Origin: Erysipelotrichia bacterium
GTDB taxonomy: Bacteria > Bacillota_I > Bacilli_A > Erysipelotrichales > Erysipelotrichaceae
Assembly: GCA_009916335.1 (NCBI GenBank)
Contig: SAAR01000201.1
Coordinates: forward strand, 1-6,130
DNA length: 6,130 bases
Direction: 5' to 3'
This document shows positions 1-3,684 of the stretch, in pieces. The notes below the pieces were generated by a model. It was given only the letters and a program-made list of their open reading frames with translations. It had not been told where the DNA came from and did no database searches. Numbering within the stretch: position 1 is the stretch's first letter; every line of letters begins with the position of its first letter. Made by a program: the position numbers and the translations under genes.

Positions 1-60
1 ATAGAGTAGCAGGGAATCGAACCCTACACAGTTGCTATCTGTATCCCTCCAATTACTCTA
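1..60 (-). tRNA. D-arm-less tRNA-like element, apparent anticodon AGC
   Basis: Read on the minus strand, 60-54 (TAGAGTA) pairs perfectly with 8-2 (TACTCTA) as a 7-bp acceptor stem. A T-arm is present (27-22 with 14-9, loop TTCGATT at 21-15). An anticodon-like hairpin pairs ACAG (42-39) with CTGT (31-28) around the 7-nt loop ATAGCAA, with T in the position-33 place, so the apparent anticodon is AGC at 36-34 (nominally Ala). Only about 11 nt separate the acceptor and anticodon stems, so there is no D-arm, and almost no variable loop remains. CCA cannot be assessed at the window edge. It may be a degenerate tRNA, a minimal functional tRNA, or a tRNA-mimic RNA. The resemblance to tRNA is clear, but identity and function are uncertain. 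Confidence 0.5.
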
Positions 61-66
61 GCCAGC

Positions 67-90
67 TGTCACTTAATTAATCCTGTGACA
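67..90. repeat. Inverted repeat between tRNA genes
   Basis: TGTCAC at 67-72 and GTGACA at 85-90 form a perfect 6-bp stem around a 12-nt AT-rich loop. It lies between tRNA-Pro and the D-arm-less element. There is no T-run on either side in the minus-strand transcript, so it does not look like an intrinsic terminator. It may be a processing spacer or a leftover arm of another tRNA. Confidence 0.4.
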
Positions 91-117
91 CTTTACATAT
101 GGACTATACACCACTCA

Positions 118-189
118 TCAGGATAGCTGGACTCGAATCAACACTACATGTTCCCAAAACACGCATGCTACCATTAACACTATATCCTG
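118..189 (-). tRNA. tRNA-Pro(UGG)
   Basis: The minus strand folds as a complete cloverleaf. The 7-bp acceptor is CAGGATA/TATCCTG, with the C1-G72 pair typical of bacterial tRNA-Pro. TA follows at positions 8-9. The D-arm is GTGT/GCAT around TAATGGTA, which contains the conserved GG. The anticodon stem is CGTGT/ACATG with loop TTTGGGA, giving anticodon UGG followed by G37, the normal Pro context. The variable loop has 4 nt. The T-arm loop is TTCGAGT, with one A-C mismatch at the 53-61 pair. The discriminator is A and CCA is not encoded. It would read CCN, chiefly CCA, codons. The mismatch is the only defect seen. Confidence 0.88.
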
Positions 190-257
190 TTACTATATGC
201 CATAATACGCTCAATACCTAGAACTATAACTTATAACATATAATAAATAAAGGAGAA
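190..257 (-). other. AT-rich spacer with a possible tRNA 5' fragment
   Basis: This spacer between two tRNA genes contains, on the minus strand, a D-arm-like piece: GTTC pairing with GAGC around the loop TAGGTATT, preceded by TA as at tRNA positions 8-9. No T-arm or matching acceptor strand follows before tRNA-Pro begins. It could be the remnant of a deleted tRNA or chance. No promoter or gene was recognised here. Confidence 0.2.
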
Positions 258-329
258 CTAGGACAACTGGAATCGAACCAGTACCAGATTGCGACTCTGC
301 CTACCATATGCCAATTTGGCTATATCCTA
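258..329 (-). tRNA. Atypical tRNA, apparent anticodon CGC
   Basis: On the minus strand a 7-bp acceptor (TAGGATA/TGTCCTA, one G-T pair) and a perfect 5-bp T-arm (ACTGG/CCAGT around TTCGATT) are present. TA occupies positions 8-9, and GCC/GGC can close an unusually long D-loop containing TGGTA. The anticodon hairpin is CAGA/TCTG with loop GTCGCAA, so by the T33 rule the anticodon is CGC (nominally Ala). Its variable region is only 1-2 nt instead of 4-5, and the G3-U70 pair that marks Ala tRNAs is absent. The discriminator is G and CCA is not encoded. It is very likely tRNA-derived, but the amino-acid identity is doubtful. It shares the xTxGCAA loop and short variable region with the element at 1-60. 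Confidence 0.6.
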
Positions 330-330
330 T

Positions 331-558
331 AAATACAAAGGGCTGTTAGTTTCTAGTACTCATTTACCAAAGTATTCGACCTTGCACCCTATTGCTTGGC
401 TGTTAACTCTATAACATTTAAGCACCGTCAATCAGCACACCTACTTTAAGCTTCTTATTAATGGTCAAGAGTAACCCTATTTTATCGAATGTTTTCAATA
501 AACAAATATCACAAGTTTTATTATGGTGCCTGCCACCTTACGCTATATAAAATAGCCA
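331..558. other. Non-coding stretch between small CDS and tRNA block
   Basis: No ORF with a convincing start and ribosome binding site was found on either strand. In the leftward direction, two short hairpins follow the stop codon of the 40-aa gene: GCTAT/ATAGC (542-556) and GGTG/CACC (525-537). Neither is followed by a T-run. A minus-strand reading frame without ATG ends at 418-420 and contains a CxxC, but no ribosome binding site supports it. The octamer GGCTGTTA occurs twice (341-348 and 399-406). The stretch may be an untranslated leader joining the early operon to the tRNAs. Confidence 0.5.
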
Positions 559-681
559 CTAATCTAATCCAATTGTCTTTGTATTAAAACAAAACACTTT
601 TCCAAATAGATTCAATTGAATCCATGATGTAGCCAAGCGCTTGCCATTACTTTTATATTTAGTGATATAATGCTTAATCAT
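559..681 (-). CDS. Small basic hypothetical protein, 40 aa
   Basis: The protein starts MIKHYITKYKSNGKR and contains a WIQLNLFGKVFCF segment. It is basic, short, and has no signal peptide or membrane helix. The start is supported by a strong AGGAGG at 691-696, 9 nt upstream of ATG, and this site directly abuts the TAG stop of the preceding gene, so the two are probably translationally coupled. It is the last recognised protein gene of the leftward operon. Short proteins with a W-[IL]-Q-[IL]-N-[IL]-F-G core are, from memory, common in Gram-positive phages but have no known function. No function is assigned. The assignment as a real gene rests on the ribosome binding site, the tight spacing and the shared strand. 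Confidence 0.72.
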   Translation of the reverse strand: MIKHYITKYKSNGKRLATSWIQLNLFGKVFCFNTKTIGLD

Positions 682-694
682 TAAACTTTACCTC

Positions 695-862
695 CTAACT
701 CAAAATGTTTAATACACCAGCTACTACCAGTAAGATAGATGTAAATACACTTAATGCAATAGCTAGGTAGTCATGACGATAATACCACTCTTTAAAGTTG
801 GTAACTGAACCTACGCCGTATAAAACGCCTAGAATAATCAAGGCAATATTAATTACAATCAT
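695..862 (-). CDS. Small membrane protein, 55 aa
   Basis: The protein has two hydrophobic segments, about residues 2-20 and 33-54, separated by a polar loop (NFKEWYYRHDY). It is therefore probably a hairpin-like two-helix inner-membrane protein. The start is fixed by GAGGAG at 871-876, 8 nt upstream of ATG. Its stop overlaps the ribosome binding site of the 40-aa gene. The N-terminus (MIVINIAL), a WY pair in the loop and the two-helix layout resemble the preceding 47-aa gene, suggesting a tandem duplication. A two-helix layout is compatible with a holin, but the early operon position and the lack of a neighbouring endolysin argue against that. Function is unknown. Confidence 0.75.
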   Translation of the reverse strand: MIVINIALIILGVLYGVGSVTNFKEWYYRHDYLAIALSVFTSILLVVAGVLNILS

Positions 863-879
863 TATTTATTCTCCTCAAA

Positions 880-1023
880 TTATCCAAATACACTTATAAA
901 TAATACTACACCAATTAAAAAGCATATGAGTGATTCTTTATTTTTTTCTTCATACCAATATGCAAAAGACGAAATCCACATTAAAAGTGAAAACATTAAG
1001 ATAGTAAAATTAATTATAATCAT
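880..1023 (-). CDS. Small membrane protein, 47 aa
   Basis: The protein starts MIIINFTILMFSLL. It has hydrophobic helices at about residues 2-22 and 31-46, joined by a charged loop (YWYEEKNKES). Its ATG overlaps the TGA stop of the resolvase gene as ATGA, and AGGAGA lies just upstream inside the resolvase's last codons. The TAA stop is a few bases before the ribosome binding site of the next, similar 55-aa gene. It is probably a membrane protein, co-translated with the resolvase. No catalytic motif or cysteine pattern is visible, and no function is proposed. Confidence 0.72.
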   Translation of the reverse strand: MIIINFTILMFSLLMWISSFAYWYEEKNKESLICFLIGVVLFISVFG

Positions 1024-1502
1024 TTATTCTCCTGACTTTCTACATAGAGTAAGATACAAAAGGCGTCTGCTTGGTCATCATTAACTTCTTCTTCTGGTAC
1101 AATGTTATAGTTTTTAAGTATTCCAATACTCTGCTGTTTTCGTTCCTTGCTTTTACCTTTAATTAAGTGATAACCGCACCACATTGAATTACTTACATCA
1201 ACATATCCAATGTTATGACGGTTACGCATAACTCCTAAGAATGAACCGTTAGCCCTAATCAAAGAGATGTTACCCTTAGACTTGAATGTGATAATCGGCT
1301 CTTCAATATAAATAAAATAATCAAATAAGTTGTAATGCTCAATGATTTCTGTTATACCATCAGCTATAATCTTGGCACGTTCCAAAGGGTCTTTACTTTT
1401 ACCACCTGCAACTGAACCGACTACATACTCATTTGTTAAAGGGTTACGAAACGCATAACCAGTATTAGAAGTGCTAAAGTCAATCGCTAATGCTTTGCTC
1501 AT
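1020..1502 (-). CDS. RuvC-like Holliday junction resolvase, 160 aa
   Basis: This is a predicted RNase H-fold endonuclease that would cut branched DNA (Holliday or replication forks) in the cytoplasm, using two metal ions. The RuvC acidic set is visible: D8 in the first strand (LAIDFSTSNTGYA), E67/E68 in IYIEEP, and D143 plus D146 in the C-terminal helix (NDDQADAF), with the RuvC D-x2-D spacing. The length fits the family at about 160-170 aa. RuvC-like proteins are known from lactococcal phages, for example bIL67, where the enzyme helps resolve replication and recombination intermediates before packaging. The start overlaps the upstream stop as ATGA and has no strong ribosome binding site, so translational coupling is likely. 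The family call is confident; substrate preference is inferred. Confidence 0.88.
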   Translation of the reverse strand: MSKALAIDFSTSNTGYAFRNPLTNEYVVGSVAGGKSKDPLERAKIIADGITEIIEHYNLFDYFIYIEEPIITFKSKGNISLIRANGSFLGVMRNRHNIGYVDVSNSMWCGYHLIKGKSKERKQQSIGILKNYNIVPEEEVNDDQADAFCILLYVESQENK

Positions 1503-1630
1503 AAATCAGAACTCAATTCGATGTAAAGCTCTTTGCTTAGTTCTCCGATATCAAATAAGTGCTTAACATAGTGTTCATATTCAATTGGAGTCAATACTTC
1601 TTTTTGTGCTAAAATAAATTCTTTATTCAT
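1499..1630 (-). CDS. Small acidic hypothetical protein, 43 aa
   Basis: The protein begins MNKEFILAQKEVLTP and is acidic, probably alpha-helical, with no cysteines or membrane segment. Its ribosome binding site GGGAG (1640-1644) is 9 nt from ATG and lies inside the last codons of the preceding 42-aa gene. Its TGA stop overlaps the resolvase ATG as ATGA. It resembles the 42-aa neighbour without gaps at several positions (M1, E4, L7, E11, L13, G29 plus conservative changes), so the two may be diverged duplicates. The position directly before the resolvase suggests co-expression with it. Function is unknown. Confidence 0.7.
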   Translation of the reverse strand: MNKEFILAQKEVLTPIEYEHYVKHLFDIGELSKELYIELSSDL

Positions 1631-1634
1631 TTCT

Positions 1635-1763
1635 TTATTCTCCCTTAAAAATTAAAGCTGTATCAAGATTAATCAAACCACATTCAACAGCGTTAAGTAA
1701 TAACTCGTTAAAGTCAACTTTTGACAATGTTTCTTGCTTAAATAATAGCTGTTCTTCTGTCAT
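1635..1763 (-). CDS. Small acidic hypothetical protein, 42 aa, first gene of leftward operon
   Basis: This is the first gene after the leftward promoter. The protein begins MTEEQLLFKQETLSK, is acidic and likely helical, and has one cysteine (C28). The ribosome binding site is AGAGGAAAG around 1767-1775, a few bases before ATG. The final codons (AAG GGA GAA TAA) serve as ribosome binding site for the next gene. It may be a diverged copy of the following 43-aa gene. No known domain is recognised. Small acidic helical proteins at the start of early phage operons are often host-interaction factors, but nothing in this sequence proves that here. Confidence 0.7.
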   Translation of the reverse strand: MTEEQLLFKQETLSKVDFNELLLNAVECGLINLDTALIFKGE

Positions 1764-1792
1764 TTGCTTTCCTCTCTCAACTTGATATATCT

Positions 1793-1821
1793 ATTATATC
1801 AAATGCACTTTTCAGGTTTGG
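1793..1821 (-). promoter_or_regulatory. Leftward early promoter (extended -10)
   Basis: On the minus strand TGATATAAT gives a perfect -10 (TATAAT at 1793-1798) with the extended TG. The -35 place, 17 bp upstream (1816-1821), reads CCAAAC, which is poor, so the extended -10 probably carries recognition or an activator is used. The spacer holds the motif AAAGTGCA, which recurs in the rightward regulatory region. The transcript would start about 20 nt before the 42-aa gene. Confidence 0.7.
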
Positions 1822-1847
1822 TTTATCCTCTGTTATGTAAGCTATAC

Positions 1848-1876
1848 TTGACTTTGTAGGAATTTTATGTTATACT
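1848..1876 (+). promoter_or_regulatory. Rightward promoter for the 60-aa gene
   Basis: TTGACT (1848-1853), a 17-bp spacer and TATACT (1871-1876) with extended TGT form a near-consensus sigma-A promoter. It is divergent from the leftward promoter about 50 bp away. The predicted start, about 1883, falls on the first base of the AGGAGG ribosome binding site (1883-1888), so the leader is about 12 nt. Confidence 0.85.
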
Positions 1877-1894
1877 CTTTATAGGAGGAAAACA

Positions 1895-2077
1895 ATGGCA
1901 AGAGATAGATATCTAATGTATTTACGACAGCAAGAATACAAGAAGCGTATTATAATTAAAGTAGATAATACAAGAGTTAGAATGAACAGAGAATACATGA
2001 ATCAGCCAGAGGTAGATAAGGAAACGCTAGAACTTTGGAATAGTCAACCACCTATACACTTTGACTTAAAAAAATAA
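1895..2077 (+). CDS. Small basic hypothetical protein, 60 aa
   Basis: This is the first rightward gene. AGGAGG lies 6 nt before the ATG, directly downstream of a strong promoter, so the start is secure. The N-terminal half is very basic (MARDRYLMYLRQQEYKKR, then KVDNTRVRMNR) and the C-terminal half is more acidic, which would suit nucleic-acid or protein binding. No helix-turn-helix, zinc site or membrane segment is evident. It is a single-gene unit, closed by a weak terminator. The strong promoter and position beside the divergent control region suggest early, abundant expression, but the role is unknown. Confidence 0.78.
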   Translation: MARDRYLMYLRQQEYKKRIIIKVDNTRVRMNREYMNQPEVDKETLELWNSQPPIHFDLKK

Positions 2078-2080
2078 ATC

Positions 2081-2101
2081 AGCCACTTAGGGCTTTTATT
2101 T
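2081..2101 (+). terminator. Weak intrinsic terminator
   Basis: AGCC (2081-2084) pairs with GGCT (2091-2094) around a 6-nt loop. TTTATTT follows immediately, and an A-rich stretch precedes it. It begins three bases after the stop of the 60-aa gene. The stem is only 4 bp, so termination may be partial. Confidence 0.5.
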
Positions 2102-2224
2102 CACGCTTGACAGAAATTTAACTAGAAGTGCCAGAAAGTAAGTACAACATTATTCTTATTTATAATATTTCTAAAGGAATTACGGAGTGTTTGATAATCT
2201 TTTCATTTCGTACTGGAATCTAAT

Positions 2225-2233
2225 TTTCCGAAC
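2225..2233 (+). repeat. Direct repeat TTTCCGAAC, copy 1
   Basis: This is an exact 9-bp match to 2362-2370. It lies 39 bp before the first 25-bp repeat, while copy 2 lies 29 bp before the second, so the two elements are paired in the same order. Confidence 0.55.
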
Positions 2234-2239
2234 GTTTGT

Positions 2240-2258
2240 AATTAGCGAAAAACTAATT
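2240..2258. repeat. Perfect inverted repeat, A-rich loop
   Basis: AATTAG (2240-2245) pairs with CTAATT (2253-2258) around the 7-nt loop CGAAAAA. No T-run follows, so it is not a terminator for the rightward strand. It may be a protein-binding or single-strand structure. Confidence 0.5.
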
Positions 2259-2272
2259 TAAGGTTATATATA

Positions 2273-2297
2273 TATTACTACGTTTTTTTGCACTTTA
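2273..2297 (+). repeat. 25-bp direct repeat, copy A
   Basis: The unit begins TATTACTAC, continues with a purine (G here), a run of seven T, and ends GCACTTTA. It matches 2400-2424 at 24 of 25 positions. This copy is not followed by a good -35 element; TATAAT at 2327-2332 lies near the place of the -10 that follows copy B. Confidence 0.85.
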
Positions 2298-2340
2298 AAT
2301 AATTCGGTATTTCATGACAATAAAACTATAATTTTGAATT

Positions 2341-2363
2341 AATAACTAAAAACACGAGTTATT
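2341..2363. repeat. Perfect 7-bp inverted repeat
   Basis: AATAACT (2341-2347) pairs with AGTTATT (2357-2363) around the 9-nt loop AAAAACACG. The right arm overlaps the first bases of TTTCCGAAC copy 2. The AT-rich stem and lack of a T-run argue against a terminator. Confidence 0.5.
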
Positions 2364-2370
2364 TCCGAAC
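2362..2370 (+). repeat. Direct repeat TTTCCGAAC, copy 2
   Basis: This is identical to 2225-2233 and precedes 25-bp repeat copy B. Confidence 0.55.
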
Positions 2371-2399
2371 TATTAGAAAAGTGCTATGTTTGAGTATAT

Positions 2400-2424
2400 T
2401 ATTACTACATTTTTTTGCACTTTA
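2400..2424 (+). repeat. 25-bp direct repeat, copy B (promoter-proximal)
   Basis: This copy differs from copy A by one transition (A instead of G at position 10). It ends 3 bp before the TTGACA of the next promoter, the usual place for an UP-element or activator site, and its T7 tract would favour bending. Confidence 0.85.
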
Positions 2425-2427
2425 TTA

Positions 2428-2456
2428 TTGACAATATTTTTTATTTATGATACTAT
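2428..2456 (+). promoter_or_regulatory. Promoter for the Cys-rich gene pair
   Basis: TTGACA (2428-2433), a 17-bp AT-only-like spacer and TACTAT (2451-2456) preceded by TGA give a near-consensus extended promoter. The predicted start is near 2463, about 25 nt before the ATG at 2488. Repeat copy B sits immediately upstream. Confidence 0.85.
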
Positions 2457-2487
2457 TAATTTATCAAATGAAAGGAGATAGAACGAA

Positions 2488-2865
2488 ATGGCAAAACCAA
2501 AACCAACTTTCTGTAAGAATTGCGGAGAAAATAAAGAATGTAAAACTTTCAATAAAACTGGCAAAGCTTGCAGAAAAGGAAAGGCAAAAGGTAAAGCTAT
2601 TTCACAGAAAACTATTGATAAAAGAGATAATTATGATTCGATTCTGGGAGATTTACACACAGATTACTTGAATTTTATGGCTCAAAGACAAATAAAAGTG
2701 ATTTATGATGATGAAAACGGAGAAAAGAAAGTATTATCTAGGAACAATAAAGTATATTCTTTTGAGAGATGGCTTAACATGAACGGTCATAAAACGTTGG
2801 CAATGTGGTTTAGACGCAATTTTAAAGGACATCTAGAAGAATTTAACTTTAAAGACTTTGTATAG
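2488..2865 (+). CDS. Hypothetical protein with N-terminal Cys cluster, 125 aa
   Basis: The N-terminus has C9-x2-C12, C18 and C28 in a very lysine-rich context (residues 1-46), suggesting a small zinc-binding, nucleic-acid-contacting module. The rest (about 47-125) is mixed, with an acidic stretch (YDDENGEKK) and an aromatic, basic C-terminal part (WFRRNFKGHLEEF). AAAGGAGAT (2471-2479) lies about 10 nt before ATG. The stop TAG overlaps the ribosome binding site of the next gene, which also carries cysteine pairs, so they form an operon. Metal binding is inferred from spacing only. The family is not recognised. Confidence 0.8.
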   Translation: MAKPKPTFCKNCGENKECKTFNKTGKACRKGKAKGKAISQKTIDKRDNYDSILGDLHTDYLNFMAQRQIKVIYDDENGEKKVLSRNNKVYSFERWLNMNGHKTLAMWFRRNFKGHLEEFNFKDFV

Positions 2866-2873
2866 GAGAAAAA

Positions 2874-3077
2874 ATGGGTTATACAACAAAACATAAGCCT
2901 TATAAACTAAAAAGTATTAAATGTAGTGGATGTGGATGGTCAATATCACATTGCATGGACTTAAAAAAAGAACAACTTAGAATAAAAAGTTTAAAAAAAG
3001 AAGTTGTCAAAGAATATATTCATGTAGATAACCCTAAATGTAAGCATTGCATTGAATTAGAAAAAAAGATATTTTAA
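2874..3077 (+). CDS. Small zinc-ribbon-like protein, 67 aa
   Basis: Two CxxC knuckles are visible, C17-x2-C20 (CSGC) and C56-x2-C59 (CKHC), with H26/C27 after the first. This is the layout of a small treble-clef or zinc-ribbon protein that binds one Zn ion through four cysteines. The 35 residues between are Lys-rich and probably helical. AGGAGA (2864-2869) starts inside the previous stop codon, 4 nt before ATG, indicating translational coupling. Small zinc ribbons in phages often bind nucleic acid or host transcription proteins. That role is a family-level inference and the partner is unknown. Confidence 0.78.
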   Translation: MGYTTKHKPYKLKSIKCSGCGWSISHCMDLKKEQLRIKSLKKEVVKEYIHVDNPKCKHCIELEKKIF

Positions 3078-3090
3078 ATAGGTTTAAGGC

Positions 3091-3119
3091 TTGACAAAGG
3101 TAAAATAATTTGATACTAT
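3091..3119 (+). promoter_or_regulatory. Promoter for the coiled-coil protein gene
   Basis: TTGACA (3091-3096), a 17-bp spacer and TACTAT (3114-3119) preceded by TGA. The upstream flank AAGGC before the -35 is shared with the promoter at 3637. The start is predicted near 3126, giving a leader of about 16 nt. Confidence 0.85.
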
Positions 3120-3141
3120 GGTATAAGAAAAGGAGAATCAA

Positions 3142-3615
3142 ATGATTAAAATTATTAGCAGTGAAGAATACGCAAAATTAACAGGAGATATTGATTATTG
3201 GAAAGCACTAGCAGTAAAAGAAGAGAAAAGAAAAAACTTTTATGAAAATCTATATAAAAGCGAAAAAGCAAGAGGCATTGAACTAATAAAAGAAAATCAA
3301 TCATTAGACCGAAAATTAGAAGAACTTGAAAAAGATAAAGTAACTTTTATTAGTTTTGGAGAAGTTAAAAGTTTAAGAAAAGCTAGAGGAATAGCTGAAG
3401 AATTTAGAAAAACACTTAATAACGAACATAATTGCAATCGGAATTGTTTTAAAGAACATATTTTACCAGCTATTCAAAGAGATTATGATTCAATTGATTC
3501 TAGAAATAGAGTAGCTAAATATAATTTTGTTAATTATTGGTATGATAACTTATTAGCGTTTTATCCTTGGCTTAAGCGATTGTACTCAATTAACGGTATA
3601 ATTCGCTTTGAATAA
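3142..3615 (+). CDS. Coiled-coil hypothetical protein, 157 aa
   Basis: Residues about 18-68 are rich in K, E, L and A with heptad-like spacing (for example IELIKENQSLDRKLEELEK), so a coiled coil and dimer are likely. The second half contains a Cys pair (C98, C102, with H96 near) and a C-terminal aromatic region (NYWYDNLLAFYPWLKRLY). No signal peptide or transmembrane helix is seen. Start: AAAGGAG at 3129-3135, 6 nt before ATG, behind its own promoter. It is a single-gene unit, since the next gene has its own promoter and a possible terminator. Phage coiled-coil early proteins are often adaptors, but no function is assigned. Confidence 0.82.
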   Translation: MIKIISSEEYAKLTGDIDYWKALAVKEEKRKNFYENLYKSEKARGIELIKENQSLDRKLEELEKDKVTFISFGEVKSLRKARGIAEEFRKTLNNEHNCNRNCFKEHILPAIQRDYDSIDSRNRVAKYNFVNYWYDNLLAFYPWLKRLYSINGIIRFE

Positions 3616-3636
3616 AAATAAAATAGTATTTAAGGC

Positions 3637-3665
3637 TTGACTTTTCAAGTCTTTTTTGTTATTAT
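3637..3665 (+). promoter_or_regulatory. Promoter for the 73-aa/ATPase operon
   Basis: TTGACT (3637-3642), a 17-bp spacer and TATTAT (3660-3665) preceded by TGT. The predicted start near 3672 falls on the AAAGGAG ribosome binding site (3671-3677), so the leader is only about 13 nt. The -35 and spacer overlap a terminator-like hairpin. This is the nearest visible promoter for the ATPase. Confidence 0.8.
3639..3657 (+). terminator. Terminator-like hairpin overlapping a promoter
   Basis: GACTT (3639-3643) pairs with AAGTC (3647-3651) over the loop TTC, followed by six T (3652-3657). It could end transcripts from the coiled-coil gene. The stem shares bases with the -35 and spacer of the next promoter. 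The stem is only 5 bp, so strength is uncertain. Confidence 0.5.
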
Positions 3666-3684
3666 ATACTAAAGGAGAAAATAA

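Larger units (their letters stand above)
2102..2427. promoter_or_regulatory. AT-rich non-coding repeat region (candidate origin or control region)
   Basis: About 326 bp without a credible gene separate the 60-aa gene's terminator from the next promoter. The region holds a 25-bp direct repeat (2273-2297, 2400-2424), a 9-bp direct repeat TTTCCGAAC (2225-2233, 2362-2370), two perfect hairpins (2240-2258, 2341-2363) and an orphan GCTTGACA (2105-2112) with no -10. Long AT-rich repeats beside divergent early transcription are typical of phage origins or regulator-binding regions. Which of the two applies is not decided by the sequence. Confidence 0.5.

Noticed and set aside
360..385. T-arm-like sequence (TCGAATA between CAAGG and CTTTG on the minus strand)
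   Set aside because: No matching acceptor strand or anticodon arm lies upstream and the loop lacks the usual TTC start, so no tRNA is called.
418..540. Minus-strand frame containing a TCDICLL segment
   Set aside because: There is no ATG, and the TTG start lacks a ribosome binding site, so it was left as non-coding.
2187..2222. Ten-codon TTG ORF after ACGGAG, possible leader peptide
   Set aside because: No promoter with a credible -35 is found upstream, and so short a frame is expected by chance.
2240..2363. Possible CRISPR array from the spaced repeats
   Set aside because: There are only two copies, of 25 bp at 127-bp spacing, and no cas genes are present.
2386..2481. 31-aa hydrophobic ORF starting MFEYIITTFF
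   Set aside because: It has only a weak ribosome binding site and runs through the -35, -10 and ribosome binding site of the 2428 promoter, so it is best explained as control DNA.
2447..2671. 74-aa frame overlapping the 125-aa gene
   Set aside because: Its start lies inside the -10 region, it has no ribosome binding site, and the overlapping frame has a clear start and Cys motifs.
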